From: Flavobacteriaceae bacterium
Lineage (GTDB): Bacteria; Bacteroidota; Bacteroidia; Flavobacteriales; Flavobacteriaceae
DNA: 57,148 bases
Reading direction: 5' to 3'
Assembly: GCA_947464335.1 (NCBI GenBank)
Contig: CANHWG010000010.1
Location: 1 to 57,148, forward strand
Each line of letters opens with the position of its first letter. Positions within the stretch are counted from its first letter, which is position 1. The translations under genes were made by a program, and so were the position numbers. The notes beneath the pieces were generated by a model, which was not told the origin of the DNA, did not search any database, and was given only the letters and a program-made list of their open reading frames with translations. Shown here piece by piece: positions 26,553-35,163 of this stretch.

Positions 26553-29341
26553 GGTTTAGGATTTGTGGTTTGAGTAAGAGATATTGCATGGGAAGTTGTA
26601 TCCTGTGCTTCCTCGTATTTGGTTTCTTTTAAATCCTCCGATTTTCTTCCGAAACTTACTTTAGGATCATCTTTGGTTCCTGTAATCTTCATCGGAATTC
26701 CGATGATGCCTAAAGGCGGTAATCCCAATCGCATCTTTATGTTTAAAGCACCATCGAAACTAGTTTGACCTTCCATTCTTGGACGAAAACCTGCCACTTT
26801 AAATTTGAATCTTTCGATGGTAATGAGGTTATTTTTAATGGTTGTTTTGATATCAACTTTAGATAAATCGGGATTGTTAATTGCTTCTTTCCCCGTTTTT
26901 TCACTAACTGCGCCAAAGAGTTTAAACCCTTGCATTCTTACATTTTTTACGGAAAGAGTTCCTCCACCAGTAAGCGACGGAAAAATGGGCTGCATGTTTT
27001 CGTTGAGTTTTCCCGCCACTTTATAATCAAGAGAAATAATTCCTTCGGCATTTTCAGCAGCTGAAGCCATTTCACGGAATAATTTTACCTCTTTATAAGC
27101 ACGTTGCACATCAAAATTTTGAGCCGCTATCTTGAAATCGAAATTAGCTCTACTGGGAGATTCACTTTGATAGACCAGCTCTGTTTTCACATTACAACCA
27201 ATAATGTCAACACTACTATTATTGAGCACTAGCTTACCTTGGGAGATTGCCATACTTCCGTTTAATTTTTCGAGAATTAGATTATCAAGATTGACTTTAT
27301 CTGCAGTTGCATCAAATTGAATATCAAAATTGGGTGGAACTACCACAACACCCGAAGCAACTGGTGAAATGGCATCAGCCATGTTTTCGGAAGGCAAAGT
27401 AACTGTAGCATTGGACATAAACTCATCTACATTTATATAATCTGACTTCAGTGTAAAATTTCCTTTTAAAACAGCATTATCGGTCAAGGCATAATCGATT
27501 ACATTTTGCAAATAGCCCGACATTTTGAAATCAGATTGACCATAAGTTGCCGAGAAGTAATGAAAATTCATTTTGTCTTGGTTAAAAACAAAGGTTCCTT
27601 GTTTAATCACAAATGGTTTTGGTAAAAATTCAGAAGTAGTTTTGATATTTCTTAATCGAAGTGTGCCACTATTTTGAAGGTTTTTGTAATTGCCCGTCAT
27701 TGCGTCGTTCTGAGAACCTTTGAACGCCACATCTGCATTTATATATCCTTCTAAATCTAATCCTTTACGGGAAAATACTTTATAAATTCTAGCCAAATTG
27801 AGTTCTCCTTTAGCTCTTATATCATATCGGATGTTTTCAAAATTGCTCAACAATGCTTTAACATATATTGGCTTTCGTTCAAAATCTAAAGATGCTTTAT
27901 GGATTTTGACTTTTAAATCTTTAACCGTTCCTTCCTTATCGGAAATGGTGGCTAAAAGATTGATATTCTTGATTGGTTCTGGATAATAAATACTTTTGAC
28001 ATAACCGGTAATTAAAGAAAACTGACCATTAGTCACCGGAATTTTATTGTTTTGCTTGTCATAAATTCCGTTAGATTTTAAATTCACATTCAAAATTCCA
28101 CGTAAATCCATATTCTCGATACCGAGAGCCCTATCCATTTTGGCCAAATTGATTTTTGTTTGAATTTGAGCTTCTATTTTTGGTTTAGACAATCCTTGTG
28201 TTTTTAGTATGGCTTTGAAATAATCTTTATCTACTGTAAAGAAAATAGAATCAAGATTAACTTGAAGTTTTTCAGTATCGAGTGACGGTAACTTGGTGTC
28301 AAAATTCAAAAAGACATTTGAAGCTGGGAAAGGCGCGTCTTTATAATTAATAAATCCATCTCGAATTTTAATATTGAATGCCAAATCGGGTTTTTGGTTT
28401 GTGGAAGCTATGTATTTCCCTTTGAGAGTTAAAAGTATATCTGTTCTTCCTTTTACTTTTGTTTTATCCAACCATGTAACATAACTGGGCGGCATTGCGG
28501 TAAAGAAATCATTAAGCTTGCTATCATCCGATTGAATTTTAAAATCCATTGCATACCCATTACTCAGAAAATCAAACTTACCTTTGAACTCTACGGGAAG
28601 TTTGTTGATTTTTAAATTATTCTGTTCAAAGACAAATGCTAAGGAATTGGTATTGATTTTGGTAATCAAATCAGCATTAACTTTTTTATTTTTAAGATAT
28701 TGTTGACCATCATAAGTAAAATCGAAATCTTCTATATGGGCTTCCGTATATAAATCGAAAATTGCTTTGTCTAAATCGCCATTCCCAATATAATTAAATC
28801 CTTTGGCATCGATTAAGATTTTTGTAGACTTATCGTCATAAATAATATGTGTGTTTTCGATTGCAATTTTTTCGAGGCGTAAGGAGGAATCAGAATTTTT
28901 TTTAGGGGTTGTTTTGGTTTCTGCATTATAGACATTGTAATTGGCTTGTCCTTTCGCATTTACTTTAACATTAACTAATGCATCTGAAAGATAGATTTTG
29001 TCGATGTTTACTGTTGTATCAAATAACAATGATTTAATATTGATTCCAAACGCGACTTCATTAGCCGCAATTAAATTTTCATTTTGGTAAGGTGCAGAAC
29101 CTTTTAGAGAAAAATCGGTAAGTGTTAAGGTTAGTGAAGGAAAATGATTAAAAAAAGAAAGATTAGCTTCTTTAAAATTTAATTCTCCGTTCAGTTTTTG
29201 GTTGGCAAAAGACTTTACCTCTTCGGCTATTCTTCCTGGAAATAGTATTGGAATCAAAAAAAGTAACAATAGAATTATTCCAACTGTTATTCCAGTGATT
29301 TTAAGAAATTTAGCAACTATCGATTTTGATGGCTTTTTCAT
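26549..29341 (-). CDS. AsmA-like envelope protein (second family member)
   Basis: The start at 29341 (MKKPSKSIVAKF) is preferred over a frame start 9 codons earlier, because it gives a clean N-terminus before the membrane helix (about residues 14-33). The product of 930 residues repeats the architecture of the gene at 8022: single anchor, SFFNHFPSLTLTL after it (compare SLFRHFPNASVSI), long beta-rich periplasmic region, and a C-terminal AsmA block ending IGIPMKITGTKDDPKVSFG. The probable role is envelope lipid homeostasis or transport, inferred. It is the first gene of an operon with HMG-CoA reductase and a GHMP kinase, separated from the upstream sus operon by a strong terminator. Confidence 0.85.
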   Translation of the reverse strand: MKKPSKSIVAKFLKITGITVGIILLLLFLIPILFPGRIAEEVKSFANQKLNGELNFKEANLSFFNHFPSLTLTLTDFSLKGSAPYQNENLIAANEVAFGINIKSLLFDTTVNIDKIYLSDALVNVKVNAKGQANYNVYNAETKTTPKKNSDSSLRLEKIAIENTHIIYDDKSTKILIDAKGFNYIGNGDLDKAIFDLYTEAHIEDFDFTYDGQQYLKNKKVNADLITKINTNSLAFVFEQNNLKINKLPVEFKGKFDFLSNGYAMDFKIQSDDSKLNDFFTAMPPSYVTWLDKTKVKGRTDILLTLKGKYIASTNQKPDLAFNIKIRDGFINYKDAPFPASNVFLNFDTKLPSLDTEKLQVNLDSIFFTVDKDYFKAILKTQGLSKPKIEAQIQTKINLAKMDRALGIENMDLRGILNVNLKSNGIYDKQNNKIPVTNGQFSLITGYVKSIYYPEPIKNINLLATISDKEGTVKDLKVKIHKASLDFERKPIYVKALLSNFENIRYDIRAKGELNLARIYKVFSRKGLDLEGYINADVAFKGSQNDAMTGNYKNLQNSGTLRLRNIKTTSEFLPKPFVIKQGTFVFNQDKMNFHYFSATYGQSDFKMSGYLQNVIDYALTDNAVLKGNFTLKSDYINVDEFMSNATVTLPSENMADAISPVASGVVVVPPNFDIQFDATADKVNLDNLILEKLNGSMAISQGKLVLNNSSVDIIGCNVKTELVYQSESPSRANFDFKIAAQNFDVQRAYKEVKLFREMASAAENAEGIISLDYKVAGKLNENMQPIFPSLTGGGTLSVKNVRMQGFKLFGAVSEKTGKEAINNPDLSKVDIKTTIKNNLITIERFKFKVAGFRPRMEGQTSFDGALNIKMRLGLPPLGIIGIPMKITGTKDDPKVSFGRKSEDLKETKYEEAQDTTSHAISLTQTTNPKP

Positions 29342-29400
29342 TGGACAAAAATAATATTCATAAGTCATACAAAAAAAACATAAAGCATATATTTTACATA

Positions 29401-29430
29401 AAAAAAGCCACGTTCATACAAACGTGGCTT
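29401..29430 (-). terminator. Terminator of the susC-susD-susE-amylase operon
   Basis: Arms AAGCCACGTT (29405-29414) and AACGTGGCTT (29421-29430) form a perfect 10-bp stem with a 6-base loop. On the minus strand it ends in at least six T (29406-29401). Confidence 0.92.
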
Positions 29431-29464
29431 CTAAACAAACTAATTATTACTAACTCTAACTATT

Positions 29465-32359
29465 TTATTGTTTAATTAATTTCATAGTTTTTGAACTATT
29501 GTTTTCATCTACAGCTTTTACCAAATAAACTCCATTAGATAAATCATTGACATCAAACTGATAATTCTCAGAAGGAATAGAATCAAAAGATTTTACCAAT
29601 TGTCCAGTTATAGAGTATATTTCAACATTAGTTACTAAATGGTTAATACTAAATGTTCCTGATGTTGGATTTGGATATATACTTAGATTAGTAATTCTAT
29701 CCAATTCTTGCGAACTTAATGATGACTGTTTATTGCCATAAACCCTATAGCCACCCGGTTCGATAGAAATATTTTGCGATAAAGAAGTTACATTAACTGG
29801 TGTATTATCTATTAAATTATACCACATTCCTGTGAAAGGAAAACCACCAGAGGTATTTAACGTATTGTCTGAAAAATTGGTTCTTACAAACACATAACTT
29901 AATGCAGCTGTTTGCGAAGTAGAAGTCCAAACATCTATCCTAGGACTACCAATGGCATTAAAATTCCAAGAATATTGTCCGTTTTCAAATACATCTTCAT
30001 TGATTCTTATATCAATTTGACGCGCCCATTGATTGTATACATTAGCTCTTGCAGGATTGTTTAACCAATTTTCTGTCCATTGAGGTTGTGGTTTGGTATC
30101 TAATTTACATCCGTCATTAAATTGTACCGTACCATTACTACAAGTAAATAATGATTTATCCCATCCAAGTTCACCAAAATGCCACATCATTTTTGGTCCT
30201 GGAACCATGAATAACATTGATCCCATTGCTGGTAACCTTTGTAACACTTTAGCTAAATTCCCTTGTGTTTGTCCAGCTTCATTTAATGCTTTATATACCA
30301 CACGTTCTTCGTCATGACTTTCAGCATAACCTATAAATCTACTTGTTGACTCGGCAACACCAGAAATATCTCCAAAATTACCTTTTAATAAATTGGCATA
30401 CGGATCGGTCATTTTACGCCATTGCATTATACCTTTGTTGTCTCCGCTTCTTTGGTAATTTGCCCATTCATTTTCTTCATCTGAGGATCCACCTGTTCCT
30501 AAATGCTCGAAAATTACTAATGAATTTGGATCAGCAGCCCATTGATTGTCAGCATACCATTTCATTTTGGCTACACGATCAGAGCGATACCCATTAGTGC
30601 ATGTTTCTTGACCTCCGGCAACATTAGGAGGGCATTGTTGTGTAAATCCTTTGGTTAAATCCCAACGATACCCATCAATTTTAAACTCATTAATCCAATA
30701 TTGGATAGTTCTAATGGCGTATGTATTCGTAAGATTTCCTCCTATTCCAGTTTCTCTAAAATGATTTAAATCACTTCCAACACTATATGAGTGCATGGCG
30801 TCTTGGTTAACATAAGGATTTTCAGAAGAAACCCTAAAACCAGTTCCATTTGCCCAACCATCACCATCAGTATCTAGCATCCACATTCTTTCAAGTGGTG
30901 AACGACCAAAAACGTGGTTTAAAGCTAAATCAAGTATTACAGCTATTCCGTTTTGATGACATAAATCAATAAACTCTTTAAGTTTTGCTGGCGGACCATA
31001 GCGCTTATCTAATGCCATGTGAAAAACCGTATTATAGCCCCAACTTAAATTACCTTCAAATTCCATCACTGGCATTATTTTGATTGCATTAATATTTAAG
31101 TTTTTAAAATAATCGATTTTATTAATTAAATCTTGATATGATCTGTTAGCATCAAAGTCACGAACTAAAATTTCATAAAACACTAAATCCTTTTTCTTTG
31201 GTTTTACAAAGTTAGTTGTAGCACTACTCCAATTATATGAAAATAAGGTATTAGATCCAGTTTGAAGTACAGAAACTTCTCTTTCTTGTCCGGTAGGATA
31301 TGTTGGAAGATTAGGAAAAACTCCTAATGTTGCAATTTCTGGATCATCAAAAGGTGACAGTACTAAAGTAGAAAAAGGATCTGCCGTTTTTACAACAGCG
31401 GGAGAATTGGTCGGTCTACTAGTAACATCGCATACCCAATATTGGTAGGTATGTACTTGACCTGGTGTTAAGCCAGTAAGCGTTAACCAAAATTTTCCTG
31501 AAGTAGGATCTTTTTTCATTGCAGCTGCAGCAGTGGGCTGCCAATTATTAAAACTACCTGCAACATATATAAAATCTTTAAACGGAGCATTTAAAACCAA
31601 AGTAGCTGTAGTAGCATCATTTGAATCATAATTAATTCCATCTACCATTCCACTTGGTAATGCTGCACCAAGTGTCCCCGGATTAAAAAGATACGTAAAT
31701 CTTTTTGTAACAGTGGTTGCTCCTTGTGTTGTTTCTAGTGTAAAAATAGTGTTTTGTGACACCAAAGGGCCAGCAGTAAAAAATGTTGTAGTGGTAGGAC
31801 CACTAACAGTAACACCATTTGCTTTTAAGGTATAGGTTGCAGCACCGCCAGAATTACTGGCAACAACACTGGCATTAGTTGGAGTTGAAATTATTGTAAT
31901 ACTATTTTCTGCTGGTGCAGATAAGGATACTTGAAATGCACCAACATTAAAAATATTATCATTGGTTTTTTTATCACCAGAACCATCTTTTGCTTTAACA
32001 AGGAAACCCATTCTTCCAAAAACCGTATTGTTATAAAAAGTCTGAGGAATAAATGTCATTGTATAGGTATCAGACCCAGAATTATATGTCATTCTATTTG
32101 TTTCTGAGGATGATGTCCAAGAACCGTTAGTAGGACAATCACCAATACCATTCCCATTAGCATCTTGCATCCAAGCCCAAAGGTATAATGCATTTCCAGT
32201 TACACCCCAAGTAGATTCATTAATTTGACTTCCTTGAACTGTAATTGTAATTTGTTGATTTCTTTCAAATGGATTTGGAGTAACCGTTGGTGTTATAGTT
32301 TGCACTTGTGCTTGAGCAGCAAAAGTTGAAAACATTAAAATTAATAATAGCTTTTTCAT
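29465..32359 (-). CDS. Secreted GH13 alpha-amylase with T9SS type A sorting domain
   Basis: The start at 32359 (MKKLLLILMF) gives a proper signal peptide; the product is 964 residues. In order: signal peptide (cleaved near AQAQ), beta-sandwich N-terminal regions, an early-set carbohydrate-binding-like domain (FIYVAGSFNNWQP), the GH13 barrel with LDLALNHVFG, catalytic Asp567 (DGYRWDLTK), Glu618 (VIFEHLG) and Asp683 (AESHDEER), then a C-terminal sorting domain (LSIYPNPTSGTF ... GVYLVKAVD) that directs export through SprA. It would act at the cell surface or outside on starch-like polymers and feed the SusCD importer. It is the last gene of the sus operon. Confidence 0.92.
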   Translation of the reverse strand: MKKLLLILMFSTFAAQAQVQTITPTVTPNPFERNQQITITVQGSQINESTWGVTGNALYLWAWMQDANGNGIGDCPTNGSWTSSSETNRMTYNSGSDTYTMTFIPQTFYNNTVFGRMGFLVKAKDGSGDKKTNDNIFNVGAFQVSLSAPAENSITIISTPTNASVVASNSGGAATYTLKANGVTVSGPTTTTFFTAGPLVSQNTIFTLETTQGATTVTKRFTYLFNPGTLGAALPSGMVDGINYDSNDATTATLVLNAPFKDFIYVAGSFNNWQPTAAAAMKKDPTSGKFWLTLTGLTPGQVHTYQYWVCDVTSRPTNSPAVVKTADPFSTLVLSPFDDPEIATLGVFPNLPTYPTGQEREVSVLQTGSNTLFSYNWSSATTNFVKPKKKDLVFYEILVRDFDANRSYQDLINKIDYFKNLNINAIKIMPVMEFEGNLSWGYNTVFHMALDKRYGPPAKLKEFIDLCHQNGIAVILDLALNHVFGRSPLERMWMLDTDGDGWANGTGFRVSSENPYVNQDAMHSYSVGSDLNHFRETGIGGNLTNTYAIRTIQYWINEFKIDGYRWDLTKGFTQQCPPNVAGGQETCTNGYRSDRVAKMKWYADNQWAADPNSLVIFEHLGTGGSSDEENEWANYQRSGDNKGIMQWRKMTDPYANLLKGNFGDISGVAESTSRFIGYAESHDEERVVYKALNEAGQTQGNLAKVLQRLPAMGSMLFMVPGPKMMWHFGELGWDKSLFTCSNGTVQFNDGCKLDTKPQPQWTENWLNNPARANVYNQWARQIDIRINEDVFENGQYSWNFNAIGSPRIDVWTSTSQTAALSYVFVRTNFSDNTLNTSGGFPFTGMWYNLIDNTPVNVTSLSQNISIEPGGYRVYGNKQSSLSSQELDRITNLSIYPNPTSGTFSINHLVTNVEIYSITGQLVKSFDSIPSENYQFDVNDLSNGVYLVKAVDENNSSKTMKLIKQ

Positions 32360-32371
32360 AGTATTCTTTTT

Positions 32372-32406
32372 AAAAAAAACATTCCCCGCCAAATCAATGA
32401 CGGGAA
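32372..32406 (-). terminator. Possible internal terminator or attenuator between susE-like and amylase genes
   Basis: On the minus strand TTCCCGTC pairs with GGCGGGGAA (one bulged G, one G-U pair) around an 8-base loop and is followed by TGTTTTTTTT. It lies in the 71-base gap before the amylase start and could reduce amylase mRNA relative to susCDE. Confidence 0.5.
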
Positions 32407-32430
32407 ATATTTTTTATTTAATTTTTAATG

Positions 32431-33591
32431 TTAATTTGGAATTAAACGCAAATTGTAATTTGCAGAGTTTCTTACATCTAAAACAATTTTGTAATTTCCT
32501 GCAGCAGGGACTTTCATATTTCCTCCTCCAATTTTAATTACATTAGCATTAGTAGCTGCAAGAGTTTCCATATTTCCTGATAATGTTCCCATTTTTTCAG
32601 ACCAATCATCTTTTAGACGAATTAAAAATTCATCTTGTGTTAATGCTAAATCTAAAGTAAACATTCTGTAATAAGGAGATGATGGATTGGTGTCAAATGT
32701 CATATAAGTAGGTGTTCCCCAACCGTTAGGTGTTGCTGCACCGATCATTGCCACTTGTCTTTTAGCCATAGTATATGTTAATGCTGGCCAATTAACTGTG
32801 AAGAAATAGGTACCTGCTCCATCAGCTGGTTTAATATTAGATGCTGTCCCTAATACTCCTGAAAAAGCGCCTGAAGGATCATTTTCTCCTTTGTCATTTG
32901 TCCATGATGGTACTGGCGTAAATTTAAATTCAGGTGATGGATTATTCATCCATACAAAACCTTCGTATTTACCATCATTCGCTTTTGAAAACAATTTTGG
33001 AGCATTGTCAGGTGCCCAGTCAGCAAAACCGCTAGCACCACCATAGTTACCAGGTACATATAGTCTATCAAACTCATCAAAAGCGTCGTATGCGGTAACA
33101 GTAACTGTCGCCTCTTGTGAAATAGCATCTGGCAAGTTATTTTCAGACGAATTTAATTGACCTCCTACAACCCCAACAATTCTAACTTTATAACTTTCAG
33201 CAGAACCAATTCCAGAGGGATTTGCAGCTAATGTTAAAGCATTAAATTGTCTAACGGTGATTGACTTTTCAAAAGTAGCACCTGCAGTAGAACTGTAATT
33301 TCCTAAATCAAATGTTGGAATGTTAGTTCCTGTAAAAGTTTCTGAAGCTTTTACCATTTGAAGTTTATAGTTTGTGGCAGCTTGGTATCCAAAGTCAGCA
33401 GATGTCCATGAAGCCAAGAATACTTCCTCGCCTGCATTAGATGCAAGTAAAGTATAAGAGCCACTTGTAGGAGCTGACAAAGTGATGTTCTCACTTGACT
33501 TCCCTATAGGATCTTTACTGTCTTCAGAGCATGATAAAACTCCAAAGGCAATAAATGCTAGTAAAAATGTTTTTCTAAATAAACTTTTCAT
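32431..33591 (-). CDS. SusE/SusF-like starch-binding outer-membrane lipoprotein
   Basis: The 386-residue protein has a lipoprotein signal (GVLSCSEDSKD, Cys about 21) with acidic residues after the Cys, as in surface-exposed lipoproteins of Bacteroidota. An N-terminal SusE-type immunoglobulin-like domain (ITLSAPTSGSYTLLAS ... LASWTSADFG) is followed by two starch-binding-like modules (LYVPGNYGGASGFADWAP and VAMIGAATPNGWGTP), each with conserved Trp residues for sugar stacking. It is third in the sus operon, 17 bases after susD. The exact ligand length is unknown. Confidence 0.85.
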   Translation of the reverse strand: MKSLFRKTFLLAFIAFGVLSCSEDSKDPIGKSSENITLSAPTSGSYTLLASNAGEEVFLASWTSADFGYQAATNYKLQMVKASETFTGTNIPTFDLGNYSSTAGATFEKSITVRQFNALTLAANPSGIGSAESYKVRIVGVVGGQLNSSENNLPDAISQEATVTVTAYDAFDEFDRLYVPGNYGGASGFADWAPDNAPKLFSKANDGKYEGFVWMNNPSPEFKFTPVPSWTNDKGENDPSGAFSGVLGTASNIKPADGAGTYFFTVNWPALTYTMAKRQVAMIGAATPNGWGTPTYMTFDTNPSSPYYRMFTLDLALTQDEFLIRLKDDWSEKMGTLSGNMETLAATNANVIKIGGGNMKVPAAGNYKIVLDVRNSANYNLRLIPN

Positions 33592-33608
33592 ATTGTTTTT
33601 ATTTAATA

Positions 33609-35153
33609 TTAATAACCCGGGTTTTGCGTTAAATTTGGATTCGCATCTAAAGCAGTTAATGGTAATGGGAATAGTTTGTATGTATCAGGAATAGAAGTTC
33701 CGTTTTGAGCATTTCCTTTCCATGGCCATAAGTAACTACCACCTGTAAATTTACCAAAACGAATTAAATCTGATCTTCTGTGCCCTTCAAAGTTCAATTC
33801 TCTTCCTCTTTCATCAATTATAAAATCTAAGATTAAATCGGATTGAGCAATAGTGCTAGCACCTGATCTAGTTCTGATATCATTAACATAAGTAAGTGCT
33901 TGCGAAATTGAACCTCCTGTTGCGCCTCTTAATACACATTCAGCATACATTAAGTAGGCATCTGCTAAACGGAACAATGGAAAATCTGTACTAGAGAAAC
34001 CTGTAGCGGTAGATGGTCCCGAAAAACTTGTGTTTCTGAATTTTGTAGATGGATATCCATTTGTCCATACTTTATAATCATTCATTTCAAAAGAGTGACC
34101 TGCTGTCCAAAACAATTGTGCTCTAGCATCAGTCGAAGTGTTTAAATTCCCAAACAAACCATACCAAGCTTTCGTAGATCTGTGTCCGCCCCAGCCTTGA
34201 TTTGCACCAAAAAAGCTCAATGGCATTGTATCAGAATTTAAACTACCGTTTACTAAATAGGTAGTATTACCAAAACTTTGACTTGTTAATGCATCTGCGA
34301 TTAAAGGGAAGATAACTTCTGGAGACGTATTATTGTCTGCTGAAAAATTCTGTAAAAAATTAGGGGCTAATGAGTAACCACCTTCAGTAATAACTTTGTT
34401 TACATACGTCAATGCATCATTATATCTTTCAGTACCGGTATAGACACCAGCATTCATATATAATTTTGCCAATAACATTCTACAAACAGATCTATTAGCT
34501 CTACCATATTCATTGGTTAATGGCAAATCATTTTCGATGGCTAATAATTCACTTTCTACATAATTAAACAGTTGACTTCTAGTTGCTTCTGGCAATGGAG
34601 TTGATGTACCATAATTTTCAGTGGTAACTAAAACGCCTTTTCCAAAACAATCTATCATATAGTAATAAGCCAAAGAACGTAAAAAACGTAACTCACTAAT
34701 GTATAATGCTTTGTTTTGCACGCTTGTGTTTTCTAAAGCTAAAATAAGATTGGTTGTTTGAGGCACAGTATAATATACTCTGTCAAACAAATACCTGAAG
34801 AACTTGTTATTTTGAGTCCAATTTGAGGTAGTAGTCAATTGATCTAATCCATCATCTCCCCATCGGTTTTTCATTGCATCTGCTGAAAAATCTTGTAAAT
34901 TAATGATTCCTCTTAGGAAACCACTTTCTCCTGCATCCGTAGTCTGAATATCAGAACTACCTGGTCCACTAGGTCCAGTCAAGGCAAAAGTTGCGTACAT
35001 TCTAGACAACAAACCTTTAGCCGCGTTTGGATCTTGTTGAAGTAAATTTTCAAAAGAATCACCAATTACTGGCTTTTGATCTAACTCATTTGAGCAAGAA
35101 CTAAAAGCTAAAATAACAAACGCTGTTGTTAAATTTCTAAATATTTTTTTCAT
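33609..35153 (-). CDS. SusD/RagB-family glycan-binding lipoprotein
   Basis: The 514-residue protein forms the lid of the SusC barrel. It has a lipobox (ILAFSSCSNE, Cys near residue 20), helical repeats of the SusD fold (YISELRFLRSLAYYYMIDCFG, LLAKLYMNAGVY) and the usual C-terminal block (DFIIDERGRELNFEGHRRSDLIRFGKF ... KLFPLPLTALDANPNLTQNPGY). It starts 10 bases after susC ends. The neighbouring amylases, maltose phosphorylase and maltose transporter indicate malto-oligosaccharides as ligand. Confidence 0.94.
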   Translation of the reverse strand: MKKIFRNLTTAFVILAFSSCSNELDQKPVIGDSFENLLQQDPNAAKGLLSRMYATFALTGPSGPGSSDIQTTDAGESGFLRGIINLQDFSADAMKNRWGDDGLDQLTTTSNWTQNNKFFRYLFDRVYYTVPQTTNLILALENTSVQNKALYISELRFLRSLAYYYMIDCFGKGVLVTTENYGTSTPLPEATRSQLFNYVESELLAIENDLPLTNEYGRANRSVCRMLLAKLYMNAGVYTGTERYNDALTYVNKVITEGGYSLAPNFLQNFSADNNTSPEVIFPLIADALTSQSFGNTTYLVNGSLNSDTMPLSFFGANQGWGGHRSTKAWYGLFGNLNTSTDARAQLFWTAGHSFEMNDYKVWTNGYPSTKFRNTSFSGPSTATGFSSTDFPLFRLADAYLMYAECVLRGATGGSISQALTYVNDIRTRSGASTIAQSDLILDFIIDERGRELNFEGHRRSDLIRFGKFTGGSYLWPWKGNAQNGTSIPDTYKLFPLPLTALDANPNLTQNPGY

Positions 35154-35163
35154 AGTTTATTTT

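Noticed and set aside
32360-32392. Longer N-terminus of the secreted amylase
   Set aside because: It would place a polar segment before the signal peptide and use the T-run after the hairpin as coding DNA.
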